NCBI GenBank assembly: GCA_964019695.1
Contig: CAXHUL010000515.1
Span: 1 to 64,000 of the forward strand
Length of the DNA: 64,000 nt
Source of the DNA: Loripinus fragilis
Taxonomy: Eukaryota > Mollusca > Bivalvia > Lucinida > Lucinidae
Reading direction: 5' to 3'
Shown: positions 43,777 through 54,431 of the stretch, in pieces
Layout: every line of letters begins with the position of its first letter
Position numbering within the stretch: the first letter of the stretch is position 1
Program-made: the position numbers and the translations under genes
The notes under the pieces: model-generated
Database searches by the model: none
Told to the model about the DNA's origin: nothing
Seen by the model: only the letters and a program-made list of their open reading frames with translations

Positions 43777-44124
43777 CTACTTATCTGGAAAAGTTGAATT
43801 AAGTATGCTTTGATTACAGATATACATTAAACTGTCAGAAATAAATGGAGCTGCTAGCTTAAGTAATCTGGCTCCAATGTTATCAGAGCCAGTGGCTTTG
43901 GTAAAATCAATGTTTTTAAGATATTTTTCTTCTTTTTCTTGTGAGATACATGGTATTGAAAAATAAGTATTTGCAGAGAGTTTCTTATCACAGAACTCTT
44001 TTAGTTTATCAAAATTAGATGCCAAAGGCGGTTCTTTGATTTTTGATGCTACTGAAACAAAATATTTATTGAACTGATCTGCAATATCTTTTGGATTTTC
44101 AATGCTATTATTGTCAACTTTCAA
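43777..44124 (-). pseudogene. LINE ORF2 linker before RT
   Basis: The 115-codon frame reads DIADQFNKYFVSVASKI, FSIPCISQEKEEKYLKNIDF and TKATGSDNIGARLLKLAAPF. The FNxYFVSVAxKI block and the KATGxDxIxARLLKxAA block stand just before the reverse transcriptase in CR1/jockey-like ORF2. The frame ends near STFPDK, where the KxAxVxPL-type text should follow in another frame. Confidence 0.8.
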
Positions 44125-44265
44125 AGAAAATATTCCACATCTGTCCTTACATTTACTTGCCCCAATTTCTTTGAATAATTTCCAAACACTGGCAGGATTG
44201 TTAGCATTTTCATTTAAAATTTCGGAATACTGATGTTTTTAGATTGTTTTATCAGGGAACATACC

Positions 44266-45455
44266 TTATTGCGCCAAATTTTTATACTGCTCATTATCAT
44301 TTATAGACTTGTACCTGTCTCTTGTCTTTATTGCCTCTATTATTTCTCCATTAAGCCTTTTTGGTTGTTGTTTACGTTTAACACGATGCTGTTTCAAAGG
44401 TAAATGCTTATCAATAATGTCTAAAAATAAAGAAGACCAGCTTTCAACAATATCATTTGTGTCATCAAATATTTTGATAACATCCCAAGGCGTTGAAGAC
44501 AAATCATTAATAAATTCAGTTTCATTGAAATTTTTGAAAGACCTATATGAAATTGAATGATGAGACTTTTTAAGTACTGAAGATGAATTTAGTTTTTTTG
44601 TTACGAAAAGAGGGAAATGATCACTCAGCCCCAAGATCGGCACCTTTGTTGAGAGTACATTACTTAAACTATTACAATATATGTGGTCAATTAGTGTTTC
44701 TGAATGATCTGTAATTCTAGTTGGAGACATAACAATTTGTTCAAGGCCAAATGATTCCATATATTCAAGCCAAGTTTTCTTTGTATTGACCTGCAGTAAG
44801 TCGCGATTAAAGTCTCCCATCAAATAAATTTCCTTTTCACATGCTAATATTTTATCAAATTGATTGTCAAAAATTTCATTCCACTGAACAGTTTCATTGG
44901 GATGCCTATACATACTACCAATCAAAAAACTTTTGCTATTTTTAGGGAAATTTCTAACCAAATACATTCAATGTTCTCACATTCTAAATCTAATCTCCTC
45001 TCACACTTGATTCCATCTTTCACATAGACAATAATTCCGCCCCCTTGTTCAGGTCTTACAGCAGAAATAACTCTGTCTTTCCAAAAAGTTGAAAGTTTTT
45101 GATATTAAAAAAGTTAGAAGTGTGAGTCATTTAATTTGCTCTCACTCAGTCCAAATAAATGAATGTCATTTCCAGAGCTATTTAGCAGTAAATCAATTTG
45201 TTCAACTTTGTTCTGAAATCCCTGAACATTTAAGTGACCCATTTTAAAACCTTTTATACCTAAACATAAATCCAGCATGCTTTGGGCACTCATGGAAGAA
45301 CAAGTAGTCATGCACATTGTTTTCAGTAGTATGTTTATGCACATTGTTATCAATGGTAAGATTTGTGTATTGAATATCAGTTTCAAAACTTTGATCAAAA
45401 AGTGTCGATAAATCATATATGTAGTCATTGACTGTTTCTGAAAATGAAGTATCAT
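44266..45455 (-). pseudogene. LINE ORF2 endonuclease
   Basis: This is an APE-type endonuclease for target nicking. The N-terminal part (45,455-45,114) contains MGHLNVQGFQNKVEQIDLLL and HLFGLSESKLND, carrying the conserved Asn and Glu. After a break near 44,970-45,110 the second part (44,967-44,266) has IGSMYRHPNE, EIYLMGDFNRDLL (catalytic Asp-Asn), TLIDHIYCNS (Asp) and LGLSDHFPLFV (Ser-Asp-His). A basic tail follows (HRVKRKQQPKR). All catalytic blocks are visible across the two frames. Confidence 0.88.
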
Positions 45456-45618
45456 TTTGATAAAAGGAAATTATTTTTGAAGGTACATTTGAGTCTAAAT
45501 CATTACATTCACAGCAAATACAATTACAAGCACCACATATATCTGATAGAGAATAGTATCTATTTTCTGACAGAAATATAGGGTGCTTATCAAAATCAAG
45601 GGCATATTTGCCACTGTC

Positions 45619-46566
45619 CTAAAAGTTCCAACACACTGAATCTTTATGACCATAAAACTTGCAAATATAACATTGTAACTGTTTTTTGTGGCAACACTGG
45701 TAAGTTTTATGGTTTGTCAATCCACATTTAAAACTTCTCTCCGCATTATTATGGTGTTGGACCCCTCTTCCATGGTGGTTGTTGGACGAGGGAGCAGACA
45801 GTTTGCTCTCATTCCGTCTAGGGTAAGCGGCACTGTCTATCTTAGCTGATGGTCCATAATAGGCACAGTGCTTGAACTTTTCAACAATGTCTATGTGCTG
45901 ATTGATACAACCAAGCAGTCCTCTTGTGCCCGAAAAAGACAAATGAATGTTGTCCCTGGGTTTGTAAAAATGTGATTTCAACTGGTTGTTTTTATTATAG
46001 AAAGTTTTGTTTATATTGATGAAGGTTCCTCCATGGATATCACTTTGTCTTTTAATTACCTCATTAATATCATCAACACAAGTGTCCCCACGTGGACAGA
46101 TACTGCACAAGTAAATATCTATGGTTGGGTTTTTATCTTTAATAAGACACACAAGTTGTTCATATTTTTCTTCAATATACTCAATGTCAATGTTTTGAGA
46201 AGCATCACTCCCAGACACATATATGATAATATTCTGGACAATTTTTAAGTCATAAATTTTGATTTTCTCCAAGAGTAAATCACCTGAAGCCCCAGAAACA
46301 GGCTGACATTCAACTTTGTTTCTCAGGCCTTTTTGATATACTCCTGAAAGAATTGAGTCCCCAATGATCAATGTCTGGGGTGTAGACTGCTTCTGACTGG
46401 TCCCAATTTTATGAATTTTCTGGGGAGAATTTTTAGTTGATTTTCCTCTCTTTTGCTGTGGTTTATTGTTAAGATTAGTGTCAGTATCACAAGGTGACTT
46501 TCTTTGATTATTTCTGGTCTGAATGGGAGGCAGTTGTTTGGTGTTAAGTGCTTGACTATAACTCAT
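45619..46566 (-). pseudogene. LINE ORF1 C-terminal half: SGNH-hydrolase-like domain + CCHC knuckle
   Basis: The frame has 315 codons. The first 65 residues are Gln/Lys/Asn-rich. TLIIGDSIL (Ser71) is block I of an SGNH/GDSL hydrolase, PVSGASGD matches block II, YVSGSDA sits at block III with the usual Asn replaced, and DNIHLS (Asp205, His208) is block V, so the Ser-Asp-His set is intact. Near the C-terminus C299YICKFYGHKDSVC312 is a perfect C-x2-C-x4-H-x4-C knuckle, preceded by a second one lacking its first Cys. Esterase-type ORF1 proteins are known in CR1/L2 LINEs and are thought to act with RNA or membranes. A stop at 46,567-46,569 separates it from the preceding in-frame part. Confidence 0.8.
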
Positions 46567-46569
46567 ATT

Positions 46570-47465
46570 TCAAGGAACAATTTTTGAATCATTAACATCC
46601 TCATTAATTGTTATAGGATTGGAGTGATTGTCCATGCTGGATTCTACAGACAGATGGTCTTTAATTGTCTCAGCTTTCTGTACATCTTCAGCTTTTTGAA
46701 TAAGCTGGCACATAACTTCATTTATCTTGTTTATCTGTCCTTGTAGATTTTTAGTGATTTCACACAGATTATTAAGTTGTCTGTTTATGTCTGTCATTGT
46801 TGGCTGGCTTGATTGCATTTCGCAATGTGACAGTGATTTACCAAAGTCAATAGGAGACAAGGGGAGCATTTTGTGTGGCGTGTGCCTTGACTCAACTGGA
46901 GTAGAACTATGGATCTTATATGGTTGCTGTGCCTCATTCTCAGAAGCAAATATCCTAGATAGTCTTAATGACAATCTTATAAAAGTAGTTTCTCTCCAGA
47001 TACTGTTGCCTGGTCCTGTAACCACTATGGAAGAATCTGATTTTTTACATGTTATGACACATTTTTCCCCTTTAAGTGTGTTTGATATATTGGGGTATAC
47101 TTATTTGGAGATCTTGAATGTAACTCCTTGTCTAGAGAATTAACAAACTGATTGTATAATCCCTTAGTAGAAAACAATATATTGATCTGATTGTAGGTAG
47201 GTATCACATGATATAAGATCCCATTGAAATTGTCAATCACATGGCCCTCCTTCTCAATAGCTGAGCCATTTGAAACAAATTCAGAGAAACCCAAAAGTTC
47301 TTCATTGTCATCTTTCGAACTTTCTTGTTCAGAAAATACTTTGTCACTCATTTCACTATGATGTTGTGATAAATTGGATTGATCTTTTTTCTGAGTTTCA
47401 CTGATAGGTGGTGGCTGGGGTGAGGAAGGCATTTTGATAATGAATACCAAATTTTCGCTTTCCAA
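46570..47465 (-). pseudogene. LINE ORF1 N-terminal half (coiled-coil region)
   Basis: Two frames: 47,465-47,052 starts MESENLVFIIKMPSSPQ, is Ser/Glu-rich, and contains HVIDNFNGILYHVIPTYNQI. After a shift near 47,025-47,052 the second frame (47,025-46,570) carries MTDINRQLNNLCEITKNLQG followed by QINKINEVMCQLIQKAEDVQ, a likely coiled coil for ORF1 multimerisation. It is in frame with the SGNH part but ends in a stop just before it. I chose the upstream ATG at 47,465 because it is the last start before stops. No function beyond ORF1 scaffold is inferred. Confidence 0.6.
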
Positions 47466-47680
47466 CGTAAAATAAGTACAGTAGACTAGCTTGTATAATA
47501 AGAGCTGTCACATGACAGCGTAGCTCGACTGCAACCATTTAATTGAGAATTGTGTGACAGCCTTAGATTATGTACTGTATGTACAGGAAGCTTATGGATA
47601 AATATTCTACAGTGGAAACATATTTTATGGTCAACAAACATACATTATACAGTAATATGACGAATGCCCCCAAAGGAATT

Positions 47681-47880
47681 TGTTTGTTTGTTTGATTTGA
47701 TTCTTTACGTCCCATTGTCCATCTTTCAGTTATATAGAAACGGGTCTTCCTGTGTTGAACCAGTACTAAGCTAGGATTAATGTGTCTTGGCCAAGGACAC
47801 AAAGCAGTGACACCAGTGAGGCTCGAATCTGTGGCCCCTCGGTCTGGAGTCAAGCACTCTACCACTGAGCCACTGCACTA
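47681..47880 (-). mobile_element. tRNA-derived SINE (second family) with 14-bp target duplication
   Basis: The minus strand starts GTGCAGTGGCTCAGTGGTAG (A-box-like), continues through CAGATTCGAGCC (B-box-like) and ends GGGACGTAAAGAATC with a CAAA-type tail. CCCCCAAAGGAATT occurs at 47,667-47,680 and 47,881-47,894. The tail word GGGACGTAAAG is shared with the other SINE family (35,520), suggesting that they use the same LINE partner. Confidence 0.92.
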
Positions 47881-47894
47881 CCCCCAAAGGAATT

Positions 47895-48397
47895 GGTCTA
47901 GCATAAGACACATTAGAGGAAAGTTATTTGTAATATAGGAGATATGCTCCAGATATGAAAAACGTAAAAATGAGGTCAGAAGTCAATGTCAAGTTATAAG
48001 TGACCACAAAATGGTATGCACCAGTCCGCCATCCCAAGATGAATCCACACAACAAATTTGGAATTCCTACCTCAAATAATATAGTAGATATGCTCCAGAT
48101 ACATTTATTCTAGAAATTGAGTTTAGCATAAAAAATGACAACAACCCTTCTTGAATCAGCGGAAGGACTGTAATATAGGTCACTGCACTGATGAACAAGA
48201 AGCTAATCACAATTTAATTTTACGCTAAAATGTATGCTTTATTGAACCTATAGCATATAGAAAAGAAATCAGGCATGAGAATATAAAACATTTTGTTGGC
48301 ATTTTAACATTTATTAGCATGATAAATACATCAGACAGTTTGAAAGCTGCTTTAAGCAAGAAAAATCTTTATTATTTAGCATTTTAGTTTTTATGAG
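47895..48397. other. Intergenic stretch with repeat scraps
   Basis: A direct repeat ATAGGAGATATGCTCCAGATA / ATAGTAGATATGCTCCAGATA lies at about 47,936 and 48,081. ACAACAACCCTTCTTGAATC with AGCGGAAGG at 48,140-48,167 is a minus-strand scrap of the first SINE family. TTACGCTAAAATG near 48,222 resembles the flank of the GTCTCANTGAGAC repeats. Confidence 0.6.
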
Positions 48398-49401
48398 CAG
48401 TTGAAAGGAGTACATGCATTAAGACGCTATTTTGGCCCCACTATGAGGCCAAAAAATGAAAGTTGCTTTTCATTAGTTTCTTCTCATTAGTTTATTAGAA
48501 CAAAAGCCCAAGTGTAAAAGTCTGTTTACCGCTGCTATGGTAACAAAATGGCCACCAAAATAGGCTGATAATAGGAAAGTGACCATTTTGAAGCAAATTT
48601 AAGACGTTTGACAGAGAAATTTACATAGAGCACAAGCAAATACCCAGTGCTTCCACTAACATTTTGAATCAGGAAGTCCTTACTTTCACCCTCTTCAATT
48701 TGGAAGTCCTGGGCTAAAAATTGGAAGTCCAGCTGCCAGTGCGCAGTTTGCGCCCAAATATTAATGAAATATGTACATGTACAATATTGTACACATTATC
48801 ATAAAACCAACATTTCAAATATAATAAGACAGAACTTTAATTTTGTATTAAAATAATTTTTTCATTGATAAATCATTTTCCCATGACCTACTTGTATGTG
48901 AATTTGATTATCAGCCATAACCCATTGTTTACGGGGTATCTCTATAAGGGTACCCTGGGAAACTGTGCTGACCCAGATCAGATGGGGCATACGGTAAATC
49001 TTGTATTAGTACGTACAGCAAAAAATAATTATTTTTCTCTGTGTACGAACTATTAAAAATTATTTTTGGGAGAAATGTCACTATACGAACTAATAAAATG
49101 AAATGCCGATGATCGCTAAAAGCATGCAAAATTTGCCCAGAGGAGGGATTTAGGTGTATATTTTAAGCCTAGTCGTATATTATATGTGTCTGATACATGA
49201 TGAAAGACTGAAAACGAGAATAGTTGACTAAAAGTCACGATAATCACTGCTCAACAAATTTGTTTTCCACTAAGAGTCTAAGACGTGCGATACATGTATG
49301 CACCCCTGAATAATTTACATGATACACATCGAACTTATCCTTTGTCGGAAGGTCGGCTAGCTCTTCAACGTAAATCAGCAATTAGGACCTCATGTAGATT
49401 C

Positions 49402-49663
49402 TCATGTGCGGATCCAGAGGGGGGGGGGGTAGGGGGTCCGGACCTGCCCTCTGAAAATCATAAGTTCTATAGGTTTCTACAGAAATTAGCATTTGGACCC
49501 CCCTCCCCTGGAAAATGTTTGACCCCCATAGGATTTTAGTTTTCCTTAAAAATAAACCACTGGAACCCCTCTGTAAAACTGTAAAATAAGCTAATGCCTA
49601 AAAAAATGTCATCAGACACCCCCCCCCCTCCCCACTGGCGAAAATTCCTGGATCCGCGCATGA
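49402..49663. mobile_element. GCGGATCCAG MITE
   Basis: The ends TCATGTGCGGATCCAG and CTGGATCCGCGCATGA are inverted with one mismatch. G-runs follow the left end and C-runs precede the right. Two relatives are at 49,904-50,190 and 60,470-60,730. No coding sequence. Confidence 0.85.
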
Positions 49664-49903
49664 TACTACCATAAAGTCAACACTAGCGTCCGCTTAAGAA
49701 AAAAGTGAATTTCCGTCTCGATTTTTCCATGAGGCTTAGAAGGCACACGGTACATCCAGGGCTTTTTAAAAGGATTTGTAAAGTGAATTTCCAAGATCCA
49801 GAACAATTTTATAAGACATGTAATTATTTGCGTTTGTGATCGCAATGACATGAATATGCGAACGTGGTGAGTTTACTTCATGCAAACCCACGAAAAAGGA
49901 GAC

Positions 49904-50190
49904 AGCTCATGGGTGGATTCCAGAGGGGGGACAGGGGCCGGAACCCCCCCTCCCCCCTCCTGTGAAAAATCACCAGAAATAGGGTTTCTTAGCATACTGA
50001 TACTGGTCATCACGAAGCTACCAAGGCCATCAGCGAAAAGCCATTTAAATGGTATTTCGCTGGCGGGCCAACGATAGCCCGCTTATAGTGGTGTTTGGAT
50101 CCTCTCTCCCATCATCAACTAAAATTTAAAAAAAAACGTTGTCAAAGTTGGGCCCCTCCGACAAATCTTTCTGGATCTGCGCATGCAGCT
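49904..50190. mobile_element. GCGGATCCAG MITE, second copy
   Basis: The left end AGCTCATGGGTGGATTCCAG and right end CTGGATCTGCGCATGCAGCT are inverted with several mismatches. The interior includes a GC-rich CCCCCCTCCCCCC tract. Confidence 0.75.
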
Positions 50191-51540
50191 TAAGTGTGAA
50201 GTCCGTTTTCGTGCGCCAAGGCCACCACGTGCTACCCAACTCTTAAAAACAACAATAGCACGTGGCCTCCTGATAGCGGCGGCTTTGATCTTAGCCAGTG
50301 ACATCATGCAGTCCTTGAGACTTCGACTCTGTCCCTTTGTCTGCGGGTGGCAATATCAGCAGACAGTTTTTACCCCAGATCTGGCCCAACAAAATGTTTA
50401 ATGTTTTTATTCATGACAAAGGCGCTGATAAGACTGTGCGCTGCGTCTTTGTTGGTCTCTTGCAAGTCAGGGTACATACATCTACAGACGTGTAGTAAGG
50501 ATATCACCTCAATGTCTTTACTGTTTTCAAATTCACAGCCACCTAGTGGGGCTATTACCCTAAATTAAGGAATGTACCTTCATCTTCATTCCTTCTATGT
50601 GTATGTGGGCAGTTAGCAGTTAAGGCCCTGACGATTTTTCGCGGATGCGCAGGCTCGTCTGAGCCTTCGCTGCTCGCATATGCGATAAGCTCATGAACTG
50701 GCTTATTTCATATAAAATTTATCTAGACCTAGAATCATGCTAAAATCAAATTATTTCTTGGTATGTGCCTCTGTGCGTACACTATCTCGGTAATACACTC
50801 TTAGGACCTTCCGTATGCAGTTTCATGAGAACAGCAAGACACGCCGTGATCGGCTCAGCAGTTTGTTAAAATGTTCCATTTTGAGGAATTTGATGTTTCT
50901 ATAGGAAAGTTATTTACGCTTAGAAAACCGCCGAACTCGTATGAAATTGATATTCAAGTATTTAAAACGCAACGTACGTAGATGTCTAGAATTTTATTTG
51001 GTCCACTTCAAACTTTATGTTGGTGAGCAGCGAGACCCTGGCGAGATTGCGCAAACGCACATGCTCTCCTGAGCCTTCGCTGATCACATCTGTCATAAGT
51101 ACAAGCAGGCTATTTACGAAATACCCTGGTACCAGTTCATATGGGGCACCGCGCAAGTTGATTTCATGTTCGGTCCGAGCTGCACAAGCATAGAAGTGCC
51201 CTCCGTGTCGCACGCAGTTTGGGTATGTCCGATGACACGGAAACAAAATGAAACAGTTCATTATTCTAAGCATGTACGACAGTGTATTTGATTTTTGTAA
51301 TGACCGTACAGAATATCTCGATGCATCTGCGACATAGACGTGCAAATTTGCATCCTCTCGACATTCATTGAACCTAGCGTTTTTAGAAAACAAATCTTAA
51401 TGTTATTAACATGGGACGTCAATGCTGGATTTACGTTAGCGACCTAAGCCGTTAGATTGACAGGCAAAAAGATCTGTATGATGTACGTCCAGTATCGTAG
51501 GCAGCCACACTGATTGAAAAACAAGCACCAATGAAGGAAA
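50191..51540. other. Interior of the TA element, no gene called
   Basis: Two degenerate copies of a CTCGTCTGAGCCTTCGCTG-type word occur at 50,652-50,675 and 51,063-51,090. A 135-codon minus frame at 51,393-50,986 contains one of them (SEGSGEHVRLRNLARVS) and no known domain. Confidence 0.5.
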
Positions 51541-52870
51541 AAACGGTGTGTACGAACTATTAAAATTACATATCAGAAAAATGATCACTGTACGAACTAA
51601 TACATGACATTTTGAACTGACCGGTCGTGAATAATTTATGGTGTACGAACTATTCGAGTGTACGAACTAATACAAGATTTACCGTAATGAAGTATCTGAT
51701 CAAGGTCTACACTGTTACCTGAGAAATTTCTATCTGTAGAATAACGATGGACATGATCAGCCGACATTGTTGCTAAAAGAACAATTTTCATGCAGTTATG
51801 ATTTTACTGCACATCTGAATAAAGATTTGCTGGGCAACACTGTGAAAGCACAAAACACAAGTGTTTATTTTTTACTTTCCCGTGGACAGGCTTGGCTTAC
51901 ATGACCGATGGCAGGTAAATAATGAGTTGTGTCTCGCGCGTGTAAACTTTTTACACACACGTTATTTACAAGTGAAGAGAGGATCAGGACGCTAATCTAC
52001 GAGTCTGCGCATGTTATGCGTTCAATCACATCACACAGTTAAACAATTTCGAGTGTTTACAAGGTACATTTTTGTAAAGAATTTTTCAAGGAAAAAATAC
52101 TGGCGATTTACTTATCCGCTACAATAAATAAAATCAATATGGAATCTATCTCTCTCAAATGACAGAATGAGTATCGTTAATGTTTTTAACGTTTACAATG
52201 TGACGGCAGAACTGGCGTCCTACCTAATTATCGTATGTAAACAGATTGCCGTCATCTTTTAGATGTTCCCGCGGTCAATAAAATATATCGGTAGAGTGAG
52301 GAAACGCTGTCATTGGACTCAGTAATTTTAAGAGCTGCCCATTTTCGCCAAAATAAGCACCGCCCACCTTCGCTCAATGGTCAGATCACGCTTGTTTACC
52401 TGTGTTGGAAAATATCATAGGCGGATAACCGAAATATCGGTACATCGCGTGTTTTGCTAGCGGGCGTCCTCGAGAATATGAGGAAGTCATGTGACGTCTG
52501 CAAGGTCATTTTTGGACATCTGGTGTGATTTCTCGGCGTAAAAACGCCCAAAACGTCCACTAACGGAAGCACTGAATACCAAAAAGATATGTTAACAGAT
52601 GATGAAAATTATCACAGCACACAATATATTAAAAGTTTTTTTTGGTATTCGCTTGTGCTGAAATCTAATTCTTAAAAATCGGCCTCAAAAAAGCCTTAAA
52701 TTTGGCCATAAATAGTATTTCCCTATTTTAAGAATTTTACATTTGGACCATTCTTCTAATAAACCAATTGGTTAAAATTGGTGAAAAGCAACTTTCAGTT
52801 TTTGGCTTCAGAGGGGGCCAAATTTGCCCCTTAATGCACATAGCTCTTTCATGTTCAGTTGAGTTGAGCA

Positions 52871-53200
52871 TGAAAAAAAGATTTATAACCTCAGGACCAG
52901 GTGTCCTAAGATTTAGGGAACAATGCAGGTCCGTGGGTGAAAGCTAAAAATTTCCCAAATCCTAAACTTTAGAAATTCTAAACTTAAAACTTGCAGCATG
53001 CCTAGAAAACAACAACAAATAATTTCAAGTTTAGACAATCTGAAAATAAACCAAGAAGCTATTATGATCTGCCCAATGCAGTATTTTGATGCTGACTTTC
53101 TTTAGAAAGTTAGTCTCAAAATCCTGATTTCAGTGATATGGTTGATGTTCTAAAACTTTGAGGACTTTTTGATTTCCAAAAAGGCCCTGTGAAACAGTGC
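52871..53200. other. Intergenic stretch, no gene seen
   Basis: Text such as CAAATCCTAAACTTTAGAAA near 52,958 suggests a decayed repeat, but no boundaries can be set. Confidence 0.45.
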
Positions 53201-53240
53201 AGACCCAGATCAGACTGCTTCTTCAGTCTGATCTGGGTCT
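53201..53240. repeat. Perfect 17-bp-arm hairpin
   Basis: AGACCCAGATCAGACTG and its exact complement flank a CTTCTT loop. It belongs to the AGATCAGACTG hairpin family seen at 23,434, 34,341 and 34,947 and in the satellite. Confidence 0.95.
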
Positions 53241-53454
53241 TCCCGATTGGCTATTCTGACAAGCACATTGTGAATTCAAACCCTAGTAACAAACATTTTA
53301 TTAGAGAACAGAAAGAGAAAAAATGTTCGAAAAATTTAGAAAATTTATCTTAATTATGACAACTTTCATCTCTCTAGTACTTAACCCAAAATTTTCAGCA
53401 GACGACAATTTAAAATTTTGTTGCTTTTTCAAAAATAACAAACAAGGTATGCTA

Positions 53455-53497
53455 TTTCATGAGAATCGTCTGCCAGCAGACAGTTCTCATGAAATGT
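53455..53497. repeat. ATTTCATGAGAA...GTCTG palindrome
   Basis: ATTTCATGAGAA, a two-base mismatch and GTCTG are mirrored by CAGAC and TTCTCATGAAAT around CCAG. A reading frame from 53,323 crosses it and is not considered coding. Confidence 0.9.
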
Positions 53498-53702
53498 CAC
53501 ACCTTATTTTGTTTTAGAAAATTAGGAAGATGTCACAAAATTTGTCATCTGCAGCAGTTGTGATTGACACATTAAGGGTTGTATCAGCCATAACACACGA
53601 AAATATCACACCATATTTAATAGGTAATATGTCGCAAAACTGCAAGGTCGATTGGTGCAGTCATGATTGGCACTTAAAGGGTTGTATCAGGTGATTATAG
53701 GG

Positions 53703-53839
53703 ATCACACATGTTTTTTCATGCATTTACATTTGCCGGGTCCCGAGGAAGCTGTTTGAACGCGAGGCCGCTAGGCCGAGTGTTCAAACATCGTCTGAGGG
53801 ACCCGGCAAGTGTTAACGCAATGAAACAAACATGTGTAA
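53703..53839. repeat. Palindrome with CGAG loop and GGGTCC arms
   Basis: Inner arms GCCGGGTCCC and GTTTGAAC pair with GTTCAAAC and GGGACCCGGC. Outer arms ATCACACATG pair with CATGTGTAAT-type text. The loop reads GCGAGGCCGCTAGGCCGAGT. Its architecture copies the hairpin at 2,541-2,622 (GGACCC and GTTAAAACCC arms) with different arm sequence. Confidence 0.8.
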
Positions 53840-54423
53840 TCGTTATTCTTGCATATTTTACCTGATTTCAGCATAAACCACACTGAAAACATCTCTTAAA
53901 CACTAAATATCCATTTTCTTACACTTGATTTCTCAAAACAAAATGGCGTCAGCGTCAAACTTTCGAACATCAATATGTCCCCACAACCTTACACATTATG
54001 CATGCACCGTTTTCGCGAACAAAAGCATCGGCGAAATGATCAGTCATGGCCGCAACACTTTGCCATGTAACGTCATGCATACAAATTAGGGGCCCAGTTT
54101 AGGCATTTTCAAGTAAAAGCCGTGTTCAAACAGCACATGAATCTCATGATTTGAACATGGATTTTGCGGCTTCAAACACTTTCGCGCAACAAATTCCCAT
54201 GCAAGAATTTTGCTTTAAGGGTTGTATCAGCCCTATCACATGAAAATCTGTTGGAACAACAAAGAAGCTGACCAGCCTGTGCATCAGCAGTCTGATCAGC
54301 ATCTTTGTGTGTGTGTGTAACTGTTTGTGTTTAACATCCCACCAACATTTAAGGTCATATTGAGACAGGGACTACAGCTTAGTCTCATCCGCCAAAGTGG
54401 TGAAGCTGGGGATTATTCACTGT
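53840..54423. other. Intergenic stretch with scattered repeat ends
   Basis: AAGGGTTGTATCAG occurs at about 53,574, 53,677 and 54,219, which looks like repeated ends of TTAACCCTT-type elements. A (GT)n tract lies at 54,307-54,318. No gene. Confidence 0.5.
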
Positions 54424-54431
54424 CTGATAAG

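Larger units (their letters stand above)
42060..47470 (-). mobile_element. Near full-length LINE with SGNH-hydrolase ORF1
   Basis: The element reads right to left: ORF1 (47,465-45,619), ORF2 endonuclease (45,455-44,266), linker (44,124-43,777), reverse transcriptase (43,669-43,091) and C-terminal region (42,599-42,396), with the 3' end near 42,060 against the tandem array. ORF1 with an esterase-like domain plus an APE endonuclease points to the CR1/L2 group. At least five frame breaks or stops make it inactive. A palindrome repeat (42,265-42,400) lies in its 3' part. Confidence 0.85.
48990..51686. mobile_element. TA-flanked element with GTACGAACTA subrepeats
   Basis: The inverted ends TACGGTAAATCTTGTATTAG begin at 48,990 and close at 51,686, with TA at both tips. 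The subterminal word GTACGAACTA(T/A) or close variants occurs near 49,043, 49,083, 51,551, 51,590, 51,642 and 51,660. The insertion splits a hairpin whose halves are CCCAGATCAGAT (48,972-48,983) and ATCTGATCAAGGT (about 51,694-51,706). No transposase was recognised; 135- and 72-codon frames inside show no domain. Confidence 0.75.
48655..52574. mobile_element. hAT-like element, non-autonomous
   Basis: It begins CAGTGCTTCCACTAACATTT and ends with the complement of CAGTGCTTCCGTTAGTGGAC. AATACC flanks both sides. CAGTG...CACTG ends fit hAT, but the 8-bp duplication is not exact. A TA-flanked element fills most of the interior, and no hAT transposase domain is recognisable. Confidence 0.65.
48398..52870. 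mobile_element. Foldback element (~530 bp) split by a hAT-like element
   Basis: The outer arms 48,398-48,654 and 52,575-52,870 are inverted matches: TGCATTAAG, TTTTGGCCCC, GAAAGTTGCTTTTCA, GTTTATTAGAA and CACAAGCAAATACC recur as complements on the right. Without the inserted 3.9 kb the arms would be nearly adjacent, so the original was a palindromic MITE. No gene. Confidence 0.8.

Noticed and set aside
50986..51393. 135-codon minus frame as a gene
   Set aside because: It contains repeat-derived text (SEGSGEHVRLRNLARVS) and no domain.
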